Positions 8,790 through 17,528 of a stretch of 52,375 nucleotides of DNA are shown in pieces. The stretch spans positions 1-52,375 of the forward strand of contig NZ_JAERQF010000038.1 in the NCBI RefSeq assembly GCF_016734815.1, written 5' to 3'. Source of the DNA: Hymenobacter rubidus. GTDB lineage: Bacteria > Bacteroidota > Bacteroidia > Cytophagales > Hymenobacteraceae. The notes beneath the pieces were generated by a model. That model saw only the letters and a program-made list of their open reading frames with translations, had not been told where the DNA came from and made no database searches. The position numbers and the translations under genes are program-made. Each line of letters opens with the position of its first letter. The stretch's first letter is position 1.

Positions 8790-9791
8790 ATGCCCCCAAT
8801 GTCATACAAATTACTGACTATTGCCATTCCTACGTATAATAGACCTGATGACCTTGACCGGTCTTTAGCTTCGATCTTGCCTCAAGTCAAAAGATTTGAG
8901 GAATATATAGAATTTTTAGTGTCAGATAACGCTTCCACGAGGGATAATGCCAGTGTGATAGAAAAATACCGGCGAGATGGGTATGTAATTAATTATATAG
9001 TTCAAGAAACTAATCTGGGTATGGACGGCAATTTTACATTCATATATAATTACGCGAAAACAAAATATGTTTGGATGCTTTCTGATGATGATTTGTTGAT
9101 TAATGATGGAGTTGAAATTATTATTGGTTTCTTATCATCGAATAAAGAAGTTAGTTCGCTCTACTTAGGTAATATTTGGTATGATGCAAGTGACCCCAAT
9201 ATAGACTTGGATACTTTAATGCCAAAGCGAAAATATAATATAATGGTTTATACAGAGCCTCTCAAATATTTCGAACAAATTAACTATTGGATTACATTCC
9301 TGTCAGCTAATATAATCAATAAAGATTTGCTATATAAAAAGGTAGATACGCAAAGATTTCAAGGTACTTTTCTTGCCTTATTGAGTTGGATAATTCCAGC
9401 AATATTTCAGGAAGCACCAAATGCAATTATCGAGGGGCCTATTTTAATTTGTAAGGGTAATAATCAAGGCGGTTATAAATTAGTGGAGGTATTTGCTAAT
9501 AATTTTAATAAAGTGCTAGATTACTTTGTTAATCAAGGTCTGCCTAAGCAGATAAAAGAAATTATTAATCGTCATCTATTAAGAGAATATTTTCCTTATT
9601 TTATTATGGCTGATAAAGAGAATAAACTATCAGCCTCAAACTATTTGAGAGAAGGCTGGATAGCTAATTTAATGAGGTTCTATTACAATGATAAAAATTT
9701 TTATTTATATATTTTGCCAGCATTCCAGCTGAGTAAGTATAGGTATAACCAATGGATGCAATCTAAATTGCTTAGATTTTTATCCAAATAG
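8790..9791 (+). CDS. Glycosyltransferase family 2
   Basis: This 333-aa GT-A glycosyltransferase has the N-terminal signature LLTIAIPTYNRPDDLDRSL, a nucleotide-binding SDNAST segment, NLGMDGN, and the metal-binding DxD-like WMLSDDD near residue 105. Such enzymes transfer a sugar from a nucleotide donor to a growing lipid-linked chain on the cytoplasmic face. Lying 18 nt after the tyvelose genes, it is a candidate tyvelosyltransferase, though only by position. ATG 8790 is chosen. A TTG at 8778 and an ATG at 8799 are alternatives. The C-terminal half is lysine/asparagine rich in strongly AT-biased DNA. Confidence 0.85.
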   Translation: MPPMSYKLLTIAIPTYNRPDDLDRSLASILPQVKRFEEYIEFLVSDNASTRDNASVIEKYRRDGYVINYIVQETNLGMDGNFTFIYNYAKTKYVWMLSDDDLLINDGVEIIIGFLSSNKEVSSLYLGNIWYDASDPNIDLDTLMPKRKYNIMVYTEPLKYFEQINYWITFLSANIINKDLLYKKVDTQRFQGTFLALLSWIIPAIFQEAPNAIIEGPILICKGNNQGGYKLVEVFANNFNKVLDYFVNQGLPKQIKEIINRHLLREYFPYFIMADKENKLSASNYLREGWIANLMRFYYNDKNFYLYILPAFQLSKYRYNQWMQSKLLRFLSK

Positions 9792-9958
9792 ACTTTGTTT
9801 AAAGCGTCAATAATAATTAGATATGATATGTTCATGGGTGAACAAATCCTTTTTATTAGGCATTATAATTGGTAACAATCCAATGCTAAAGTTAAACGTT
9901 GAATCCTAACACAAGTAATAACATACGTTATTCTAGCAAAATTAAAGACAATTCTGAA

Positions 9959-10981
9959 ATGAAAAAAATAGTATTTACCATCTGCTCTAATAATTACTTG
10001 GCTCACGCAGCCACTCTGATGCAAACGTGGTTTCATTACCATCCTGATACTATTGGTTATATTATATTAGTTGATAAAATCAACAAAGCAGTCGATTATT
10101 CGATAGTTTCAGCGGCAAATGTTATAGAAATAGAGCAACTGAATATTAGTAGTCTTAACGAATTAGTTGAGAAATATAATATCACTGAGCTTAATACGGC
10201 TGTCAAACCCGATGCATTCCTCTATTTATTCGAAAAGCACCCAAGTAGTAAAATTATTTATCTTGACCCAGATATCATGATTACCGGAGCGTTTGATGAA
10301 GTCTTTGACTCATTAGATGTCAACGATTTTGTTTTAACGCCCCATATCTGTAAGCCAATCGATGATGACAAAGCCCCAACAGATTTCCATACCTTACGAG
10401 GCGGCGTTTTCAACTTGGGTTTTATTGGCCTTAAGGATACTGAACAGATTAACGAATTCTTATATTGGTGGCGCGACCGTGTTTATAAATATGGTTACTG
10501 CGACTTAACCAATAATATGTTCTATGACCAGTTGTGGACGAACTATATACCTACGCTCTACGATAAGTATAGTATACTAAAACACCCAGGATATAACATG
10601 GCGAATTGGAATTTGCATGAGCGTACACTGAGTAAGACTGAAGATGGTAATTGGTTAGTGAATGAGAAAGTAGAATTAAAATTCTTTCACTTTAGTGGCT
10701 ACAAGTTTACTCAACCAAGTGAAATAGGTTTTTATCACACTAGGTATACATTCGATACTAGGCCAGATTTACAGTCTCTTTTTGCTGAGTATCAGCACAA
10801 CTTGATTAAAAATGGTGCCCCAGCATTGAAGATGATTCCGTGCGTATACTTTGAAAAATATAAACAAATTAAACTAATAAGACAAAGTGCAGATGAAAAA
10901 GCGATAAATGCAGCCACTCCATATAAAGTGAAGGCTGCTCGAAAGCTGGCTAATATATTTCGAAGGATTATATATCGTTAG
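9959..10981 (+). CDS. GT8-like nucleotide-diphospho-sugar glycosyltransferase
   Basis: This 340-aa protein begins MKKIVFTICSNNYLAHAATLM and carries the metal-binding motif YLDPDIMI (DxD type, near residue 105), then RGGVFNLGFIG, as in GT8-like sugar transferases. HFSGYKF toward the C-terminus is a conserved-looking His segment. The upstream frame is open from TTG 9899 but has no similarity cue, so ATG 9959 is preferred. The donor and acceptor cannot be read from sequence. A role in the same glycan as its neighbours is inferred from context. Confidence 0.75.
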   Translation: MKKIVFTICSNNYLAHAATLMQTWFHYHPDTIGYIILVDKINKAVDYSIVSAANVIEIEQLNISSLNELVEKYNITELNTAVKPDAFLYLFEKHPSSKIIYLDPDIMITGAFDEVFDSLDVNDFVLTPHICKPIDDDKAPTDFHTLRGGVFNLGFIGLKDTEQINEFLYWWRDRVYKYGYCDLTNNMFYDQLWTNYIPTLYDKYSILKHPGYNMANWNLHERTLSKTEDGNWLVNEKVELKFFHFSGYKFTQPSEIGFYHTRYTFDTRPDLQSLFAEYQHNLIKNGAPALKMIPCVYFEKYKQIKLIRQSADEKAINAATPYKVKAARKLANIFRRIIYR

Positions 10982-11271
10982 AATTTTTTTAATTCGATAA
11001 GTTAAGCATGTTCTGATTAAATGAATAGACCTTTGTATACGATATTGTGTACTATACGCCTAAACAGTTCGCTGATTATTGTCTAATATCTAGTACGCAG
11101 TTAGGTTTCAGATTCATGACATACTGACAACGACCTATAAAATGAGCCTTAATTTGCCGTCATGAATTAGATTTTGCGTGACGTTGTCATGTTGCGCGCA
11201 TTGTATGTACCACTGCTCAAATAGGTACTGATGCTTGCTTTTTATACGCCTTTTTAGAAGTATTGCTTTAC
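10982..11271. other. AT-rich intergenic region with nested inverted repeats
   Basis: No coding sequence is supported in these 290 nt. Two short perfect inverted repeats interlock here: ATTCATGAC at 11112-11120 with GTCATGAAT at 11159-11167, and TGACAACG at 11125-11132 with CGTTGTCA at 11182-11189. Their order (first-left, second-left, first-right, second-right) is a pseudoknot-like topology. Chance occurrence in low-complexity DNA is possible. Confidence 0.5.
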
Positions 11272-12087
11272 ATGTCAGTTAAATCAGTAAAAGTATCCGT
11301 TGTAATTCCCTGTTACAACTCCGGTGAGTACTTGGGTGATGCTTTATCGAGTGTGGCCAAATCTGAAGGTGGGATACACTACGAGGTAATTATTGTGGAT
11401 GATGGTTCGACGGACATTAAAACTAAAGAATTTTTACGGCAATTACCATCTAACAAATACACTATAGTATATCAAAAGAATACTGGACCTGCTGGTGCTC
11501 GCAACCGCGGTATAAAGGAAGCAGCCGGTGAATATATTCTGTTTCTAGATAGTGATAACAAAATTAGGGCCTCTTATATAGCTAGGGCAGTAGATTTATT
11601 TGAAAAATATCCGAGTATAGGTGTTGTTTACGGCAATGCTAGTTTTTTTGGCGATAGCAACGCGCCACGTTTTAAAAGTAAGCCCTTTGACCTTATAAGA
11701 ATGTTGGAAAACAACTATATCGATATGTGTAGTATGGTAAGGCGGCAGGTGTGTGAAGAAGTAGGTGGTATGGATGAGGCTAGAATTCTAATTGGTCATG
11801 AAGACTGGGATTTCTGGCTTAGAATAAATGAATTAAAATGGCAATTCTATTTTATTGATGAAGTTTTGTTTGATTATCGTATTAGAACAGATTCTTTGGT
11901 TATGCAAGCTGTCATGGCAGATAAGTATGAGAACATGCTCCAATACTTTTATAGTAAACATTGGCGAATTTTATTGAGAGAATATAAATACTTAGTAGAA
12001 CAAAATGCTTATTACGTTTTCGATCGACGAAATCCGTTTCGCTCGTTTCTGAAATACATTAAAAATAATACAATTTCAAAAGAATAG
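11272..12087 (+). CDS. Glycosyltransferase family 2
   Basis: This 271-aa GT-A enzyme has VSVVIPCYNSGEYL at the N-terminus, VDDGSTD as the nucleotide-binding Asp motif, GPAGARNRG, and LFLDSDNK as the DxD metal site around residue 100. GHEDWDFWLR near residue 185 fits the conserved region (ED/W) where the catalytic base usually lies. ATG 11272 is preferred over TTG 11263. It is the third of a run of glycosyltransferase genes in the AT-rich block. The linkage made is unknown. Confidence 0.88.
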   Translation: MSVKSVKVSVVIPCYNSGEYLGDALSSVAKSEGGIHYEVIIVDDGSTDIKTKEFLRQLPSNKYTIVYQKNTGPAGARNRGIKEAAGEYILFLDSDNKIRASYIARAVDLFEKYPSIGVVYGNASFFGDSNAPRFKSKPFDLIRMLENNYIDMCSMVRRQVCEEVGGMDEARILIGHEDWDFWLRINELKWQFYFIDEVLFDYRIRTDSLVMQAVMADKYENMLQYFYSKHWRILLREYKYLVEQNAYYVFDRRNPFRSFLKYIKNNTISKE

Positions 12088-12365
12088 TTTTATTCATCTT
12101 CAATGATTGTGTGTAGATTTTTGATATTTTGATTTAAATTCAGCAAATCCTCCACTTTATTAAATGCAATAGTTTCGTAATTTGTCATCCTTGAATGATT
12201 CGTATAACGCTACATGCAAACACATATACTAAAACACTACTTGGAGAGTTATTTAGAATCGTCAGATTACTTATCTTATTTGAGTATTGAAATTGAGGTG
12301 TCTGTAATGCGTTCAATAATGATTTAGATTTTAATCTTGCTTCAGACAGCTTGGTTTTTATCAAT

Positions 12366-13385
12366 ATGACAATGCCCATATCTCCGTTAGTTAGTGTCAT
12401 TATTCCAAATTATAACCACGCTCGCTATTTATCAGCGAGGCTAGATTCAGTATTATTTCAGTCTTATTCTAATATTGAAGTAATAATACTTGATGATTAT
12501 TCTCTTGATAACAGCCGTGATATCATAGAAAAATACGCAAGCTCAGACAGCCGAATTAGTGTATTTTATAACGATGAAAATAGTGGGAGTACATTTAAGC
12601 AATGGAATAAAGGTTTCGCTTTGGCAAATGGTGACTATATATGGATTGCTGAGAGTGATGATGAATCAGACTTGTTTTTTTTGCAAAAGGCTGTTTCTAA
12701 ATTAGAAAATATTAGTTCTATTGGCCTAGTATATTGTCAGTCATGGTGTATAGATGAAAATGGAGTAAGGCATGGAACATGGGCCCAGTCGTTCGATAAT
12801 CTTGATAGTTATCTATGGCTTACTGACTTTGTATTGCCTGGCAAAGAGTTAGTCAGTCGGTTCATGGTGTACAATAATATTATTCCTAATGCAAGTAGCG
12901 TTGTAATGAGAAAAAGTGCTATATTGCAACTGCCACCTGCTGATGAGAGTACTAAACTAGTAGGCGATTGGATATTCTGGATTCGATATTTAATGAATAA
13001 TGACATTGCTTTTTTAGCTGAACCGTTAAATTATTTTCGATTTCATACGAATTCTACTCGTAGTAAAACGGAAAGGGATGGTACACAATTAGTCGAGTTA
13101 GCAAAGGTTGTTAATTTAGTAAATAATTTGGTAACACCTAACCCTTTTTGGAACAAAAAAACCATCAATTGGTTGATTCAAAAATGGCTTCACGGGTTAG
13201 TATATTATAGAATGCCAATTGCAAAACATAAACAATTTTTGCAATTGATGTCTGCATTGATTCCTAATTTTAAATACCGTTTAGCAAAAGATTTTGCTTA
13301 TTTTTTAATAAGAAATAAATTCAGCGGAGTGAAAATGCTAATCGGTGATAGATTAGTTAATAGTTTATTAAAAATTAAGGATTAG
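12366..13385 (+). CDS. Glycosyltransferase family 2, paralogue A
   Basis: This 339-aa GT2 protein has VSVIIPNYNHARYL, ILDDYS and WIAESDDE (DxD-like). It shares long blocks with the next gene: SGSTFKQWNKG, PNASSVV versus PNASAVV, and PLNYFR. Together with matching length, this shows the two arose by duplication. ATG 12366 or 12372 could be the start; both follow an in-frame TTG at 12351 that is less likely. It presumably adds one sugar to the lipid-linked chain. Donor unknown. Confidence 0.86.
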   Translation: MTMPISPLVSVIIPNYNHARYLSARLDSVLFQSYSNIEVIILDDYSLDNSRDIIEKYASSDSRISVFYNDENSGSTFKQWNKGFALANGDYIWIAESDDESDLFFLQKAVSKLENISSIGLVYCQSWCIDENGVRHGTWAQSFDNLDSYLWLTDFVLPGKELVSRFMVYNNIIPNASSVVMRKSAILQLPPADESTKLVGDWIFWIRYLMNNDIAFLAEPLNYFRFHTNSTRSKTERDGTQLVELAKVVNLVNNLVTPNPFWNKKTINWLIQKWLHGLVYYRMPIAKHKQFLQLMSALIPNFKYRLAKDFAYFLIRNKFSGVKMLIGDRLVNSLLKIKD

Positions 13386-13638
13386 CGTAGCGAACGCTAG
13401 TTGCTCATATACAATTAATTTGTTATCAACAGAAGTGATGGGAGGTGGATAAATTGTATTTATTGTTTATGGTATAGTCAAAAGTAATTGTATAAACCTA
13501 CTACTCATTTTTGTGATTTCTTATATTGTGCGGCCGGTATACAGTTTGGAATATTGACTTGATTTATACTTGCGATTTTGAAAAATAGTATTGAATCAAA
13601 ATTAGATTTTCCCTCAGTAAAAATTATTATCACATATT

Positions 13639-14640
13639 ATGTTTGCTTTACCATTAGTAACTGTAATAATTCCTAACTATAATCATGCTCGCTACTTGCC
13701 TGCTAGAATAGAAAGTGTACTAAATCAGGATTATTCTAATTTAGAAGTTTTGATTTTGGATGACTGTTCACCAGATGAAAGTAGAAGTATAATTGATTTA
13801 TATAAAAGAGCAGACAAGCGAATCAAGACAATTTTCAATGATTATAATAGTGGAAGCACTTTTAAACAATGGAATAAAGGACTTCAAAAAGCTAATGGGA
13901 AATATGTGTGGATAGCAGAGAGCGATGATGTTGCGGAACGTAGTTTCTTGAGTGTGTTAGTTGCTGTACTTGAAAAAAATGATGAATTAGTCCTGGCTTA
14001 TAGCAATTCATTCGATATTGATGAAAATTCTGTAAATAATGGTACTATAGAGAACGTGCTTGTGGGTCTAGATGATAGATGGTCAAGTGATTTTATTGCT
14101 GATGGATATGAGATAATTCAGAAATATATGCTATACCGCAGTGTTATTCCAAACGCCAGTGCAGTGGTATTTCGCAAGGATATAGCCATAGCAGCTGGTG
14201 CTGCTGATGAAAATTATAAGCTATTCGGAGATTTGCTGTTCTGGGCTAAAATCATGTCAAAAGGCAAAATTGCTTATATTTCAACACCACTAAATTATTT
14301 TCGCTCGCACAATAATAATGCTAGAACAAAGAATCATTTTGATGGCACAAGCTTAGAAGAAAATAGCAGGTTTTTTGCTAAAATGCATGAGTATGGTGAG
14401 CCAGATGCTAAATTTCGTAGTCTAGCACTCGATGAGTTATTGAATAAATGGTACGATACCTGGGCACATCAGAGGATGAGTTATGGCCGGCATAAGTTAA
14501 TTTATTCGAATATATCGCTTGTTGAAAAAAAATTAATATCCAAGTTATTAAATGCTATTTCTAAGCGTTTCTTTCATAAAGCCAGTGGATTTCGAATTCT
14601 GCTGGGCGATAAATTGCTTTATCGACTCTTGAAACAATAA
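13639..14640 (+). CDS. Glycosyltransferase family 2, paralogue B
   Basis: This 333-aa GT2 protein carries VTVIIPNYNHARYL, ILDDCSPDES and WIAESDD, with GDLLFWAKIM later in the catalytic domain. It is a diverged tandem copy of the preceding gene. The first 110 residues are especially similar, while the C-terminal 100 residues have drifted, which could reflect different acceptors. The 253-nt spacer before it is very AT-rich and shows no gene. Confidence 0.87.
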   Translation: MFALPLVTVIIPNYNHARYLPARIESVLNQDYSNLEVLILDDCSPDESRSIIDLYKRADKRIKTIFNDYNSGSTFKQWNKGLQKANGKYVWIAESDDVAERSFLSVLVAVLEKNDELVLAYSNSFDIDENSVNNGTIENVLVGLDDRWSSDFIADGYEIIQKYMLYRSVIPNASAVVFRKDIAIAAGAADENYKLFGDLLFWAKIMSKGKIAYISTPLNYFRSHNNNARTKNHFDGTSLEENSRFFAKMHEYGEPDAKFRSLALDELLNKWYDTWAHQRMSYGRHKLIYSNISLVEKKLISKLLNAISKRFFHKASGFRILLGDKLLYRLLKQ

Positions 14641-15149
14641 AAAGTTTCTACTTAAGTATGCTGATTTGTATGCATAATAAATATAAAAATAGTTAATCGA
14701 ATTATTCAAATTAACTGCATAAGCAACATACGCATTCATATTAGGCCTGACTGGTTATGCTTAGAGAAGTTCTTTTACAACTGTTGAAACTTAATAGCGG
14801 TGGCATACAAGACGGGCTGTTTTGATAAGCGTTTTTTTCATTATGAATAGGTGCCGATTAAAATACTTGCTATATTGACATACCAATCCTACTTGCTACT
14901 ATTAGAATTTCGGCTGCTGCTACCCAATAATTTGGGACCATGTTGCCTCTTCATCTGCCGTGGTATGTTGTATGTTTCCGCTATACATCTTTAATATGCA
15001 TATACTAATCTGAAGCCTGCTATAACTTATTTGAAGCTAATACCCGAACTATTTGTTATAGCAATGTGTAGCAAATGGCTAATTCGCTACTGAAGCCTTC
15101 CTATTTTTGTGCTGTTAAATTTGCACAAATTATTACTTGACTTTGCGTT
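14641..15149. other. 509-nt AT-rich stretch with no recognisable gene
   Basis: No supported ORF, RNA gene or terminator was found. A 63-codon antisense frame (14548-14739) overlaps the preceding gene and has low-complexity composition, so it is not called. The stretch marks the change from the very AT-rich glycosyltransferase genes to less AT-rich DNA, and may be a recombination joint or scar. Confidence 0.5.
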
Positions 15150-16046
15150 ATGCTTTCAATTATAATCTGTTCTCGTGATGCTGTGGCATTAGCGGCTGTT
15201 AGCGAGAATGTAGCACTAACAATTGGCATTCCTTACGAAGTTATCGGTATCGACAATAGCGAGGGCAAGTATGGCATTTGCGAAGCGTATAATATAGGTG
15301 CTGCTCAAGCGCAATATGAATTACTGTGCTTCATGCACGAGGATATTCGTTTTCATACCCTCAATTGGGGTAAAGTCGTCGCTACTATTCTGAATGACCC
15401 TACGGTGGGGGTACTTGGCGTAACGGGTGGGTGCTACCAAGTGGCTGCACCTGCCGCCTGGTGGGGCTGCGGCTTAGAATTATGCCGCGAAAATGTTCTC
15501 AATGTTTTTCCGGATGGGCATAAGGAGATGGACTTACGCAATCCTGAAGAGGTGAGCCTGGCTGATGTGGCTGTGGTGGATGGCCTTTGGATGTGTTCGC
15601 GTCGAGAAACTTGGCAGCAGTACCCATTCGATAGCCGGACATTTACCGACTTTCATTTTTATGACGTAGATTATTGCACGGAGATATACCGGCATGGCCT
15701 ACGCGTGTGTGTGACATTTGAGTTACTCATTGAGCACCATTCACGGGGTTCGGTCAATACTTCATGGCTGCACAACGCTTTAAAATACGAGGATAAACGC
15801 GAAGGGCAGCTACCTTTTGGACCAGCAAAGGTTTCGGCGGTGCGTAGCCATCAACTAGAAATCGTAGCTTTGCAGGAGTTTATTGGGCGGCTGCTGCGGG
15901 CTGAGTTCCCACGTTCCCTAAGCTTTTCTTACTTGCTTCGTTGCTTTAAGTTGGCCCCCCTTAACCGCGATACTCTGTGGCTATTCAAGCAGTGGCTACG
16001 CGGAGCAATAAGTGGAAATGAGAAGAAGACAGTGATTTCAGCCTAA
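15150..16046 (+). CDS. StrF-like glycosyltransferase (GT2-type domain)
   Basis: This 298-aa protein begins LSIIICSRDA, followed by IDNSEGKYGICEAYNIGAA and FMHEDIRF, a pattern seen in the Glyco_tranf_2_5/StrF group of GT2-like transferases. VDGLWMCSRRETW and FHFYDVDYCTEIYRHGLRV are also typical of that group. The group is found in many polysaccharide loci but its acceptor is usually unknown. The stop codon TAA overlaps the ATG of the next gene by one base (TAATG), indicating coupling. Confidence 0.82.
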   Translation: MLSIIICSRDAVALAAVSENVALTIGIPYEVIGIDNSEGKYGICEAYNIGAAQAQYELLCFMHEDIRFHTLNWGKVVATILNDPTVGVLGVTGGCYQVAAPAAWWGCGLELCRENVLNVFPDGHKEMDLRNPEEVSLADVAVVDGLWMCSRRETWQQYPFDSRTFTDFHFYDVDYCTEIYRHGLRVCVTFELLIEHHSRGSVNTSWLHNALKYEDKREGQLPFGPAKVSAVRSHQLEIVALQEFIGRLLRAEFPRSLSFSYLLRCFKLAPLNRDTLWLFKQWLRGAISGNEKKTVISA

Positions 16047-17203
16047 TGAGAATTGCCTTTGTTTCTACTATGCTATCTGCCCCTTGGGGCGGCAGCGAAG
16101 TACTTTGGCAGCAAACGGCCTTATCAGCGCTTGCCCAAGGGCATGCCGTTTTTGCATCTGTATATCAGTCCGACCATTTTCCGGCGCAGCTGCGGGTTTT
16201 AGAACAAGCAGGAGCTGAGCTGCAAGTACGTCCATTTTATTCGCCGGCGTTAGCGGTCCGCCTTAAGCGCCGGCTTCAGATAGCCTTACGCCTTGCTAAG
16301 CCGTTTAGCGCAGCATTAGAGGCATTCCAACCGGATATTATATGTGTAAGCCAAGGGGGTAATTTCGATATCATACAAACGGCCTGGTTGCGGGAGGCCT
16401 TACTGCAGAGTGGTGTTCCTTTTTGCTTGGTGTGTCATAACTACGATGCCAACCACTTGCCCTCAACTGAAATGAGGCGACTGGGCCGGGAAATATTTGG
16501 TCAATCCGCTCGGGTCTTTTTTGTGTCGAGTGAACAAGCAAGGGTGTCGCAACGGCAACTGGCAATTAATTTGTCCAATGCAGAGCTGGTAAAAAATCCG
16601 GTCAATCTACCTGAAGCCAAATTGTTGCCATGGCCTAGTGATGAGGTGCCACAGTTGGCCATTGTAGCAGGTATTGATATTGACCGTAAAGGGCAGGACA
16701 TTGCGTTGGAGGTGCTGAGCCAGCCACAGTGGCTGCAACGCTCGTGGCACTTAAATATCTTTGGTGATGGGCATGACCGAGATTACCTCGAGGAATTAAT
16801 TACGCTTTATCGGTTGCAAAAGCGCGTCACTCTGCATGGGAATGTCGCAGATGTAAAGGGAATCTGGTTGCGTAATCATTTACTGTTAATGCCCTCGCGC
16901 CGTGAAGCTGCTCCGTTGGTGGTAATAGAAGCCATGTTATGTGGGCGCCCTGTAGTCGCCACGGCAGTGGGCACCATTCCAGAATGGATAACTTCTAACC
17001 AGACTGGTTTTATTGCATTGGCCGCTACTGTACCACTTTTTAGCGATGCATTGGAACAAGCTTGGCTTGCCCGAAACAACTGGGAAACAATAGGTCGCGA
17101 CGCTCATTCATGGGCCTTTCAATATGCTGACCTTGGGGCAGCTACTACCTTTTTGGCAGAGCTGCGAAAAATAGCTGCTGAGGGGACTGTGAATAACAGG
17201 TAA
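16046..17203 (+). CDS. Glycosyltransferase family 4 (GT-B)
   Basis: This 385-aa retaining glycosyltransferase has the GT-B layout. The N-terminal acceptor domain begins RIAFVSTMLSAPWGGSE. The C-terminal donor domain contains IVAGIDIDRKGQD (about 212-224), NIFGDGHDRDYL, and the PSRREAAPLVVIEAMLCGRPVV region with the E-x7-E signature that binds the nucleotide sugar. It is translationally coupled to the upstream StrF-like gene. The specific sugar cannot be inferred. Confidence 0.9.
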   Translation: MRIAFVSTMLSAPWGGSEVLWQQTALSALAQGHAVFASVYQSDHFPAQLRVLEQAGAELQVRPFYSPALAVRLKRRLQIALRLAKPFSAALEAFQPDIICVSQGGNFDIIQTAWLREALLQSGVPFCLVCHNYDANHLPSTEMRRLGREIFGQSARVFFVSSEQARVSQRQLAINLSNAELVKNPVNLPEAKLLPWPSDEVPQLAIVAGIDIDRKGQDIALEVLSQPQWLQRSWHLNIFGDGHDRDYLEELITLYRLQKRVTLHGNVADVKGIWLRNHLLLMPSRREAAPLVVIEAMLCGRPVVATAVGTIPEWITSNQTGFIALAATVPLFSDALEQAWLARNNWETIGRDAHSWAFQYADLGAATTFLAELRKIAAEGTVNNR

Positions 17204-17528
17204 ATGGGCGGCTGTGCCTTTTTCTGGTGATGGTCTAATCATCGATGAAATGCTATAACGGCTTTATAATCAATATCTCTGCGCTGCATGCTGCATGCTG
17301 CATAGACCAGCTTCGGCCGCTGTCAAAATCATTTCGAGTATCATCTGGAAATAGATGAAAACAAAAGGAGAGAACTATATTATGGTTATATGGTCATCTC
17401 ATTAGCTGTAATGGATATGGTGACAAGGCTACTTAAATAGTCTGGCTCTTATGGGCTCGTATTGCTGCTTGAAAAGCCCCACCGGGATAAGCGCCTGCCC
17501 GTAGCTTTGCAATACGCAAACTCAGTTC
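17204..17528. other. Intergenic region with a short heptamer repeat
   Basis: No gene was found in these 325 nt. A CTGCATG heptamer is repeated almost three times at 17284-17303. A TAGCTTTG box lies near the end (separate entry). This gap separates the AT-richer upstream half of the polysaccharide locus from the high-GC downstream half, so it probably also separates transcription units. Confidence 0.5.
17502..17509 (+). promoter_or_regulatory. Candidate -7 box (TAGCTTTG) before the aminotransferase gene
   Basis: This is an exact match to TAnnTTTG, ending 19 nt before the ATG at 17529. It would place transcription start just upstream of the gene. No TTG lies at the preferred distance; the nearest, at 17469-17471, is 30 nt upstream. 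Confidence 0.35.

Noticed and set aside
12185..12400. 71-codon minus-strand ORF overlapping the start of GT2 paralogue A
   Set aside because: Low-complexity composition, overlap with a clear gene on the other strand, and no recognisable motif.
15120..15145. TTTG and TGACTTTG boxes just before the StrF-like gene
   Set aside because: The spacing between boxes is only about 14 nt, and the -7-like box lies 4 nt before the ATG, leaving no room for a leader. Not a credible promoter.
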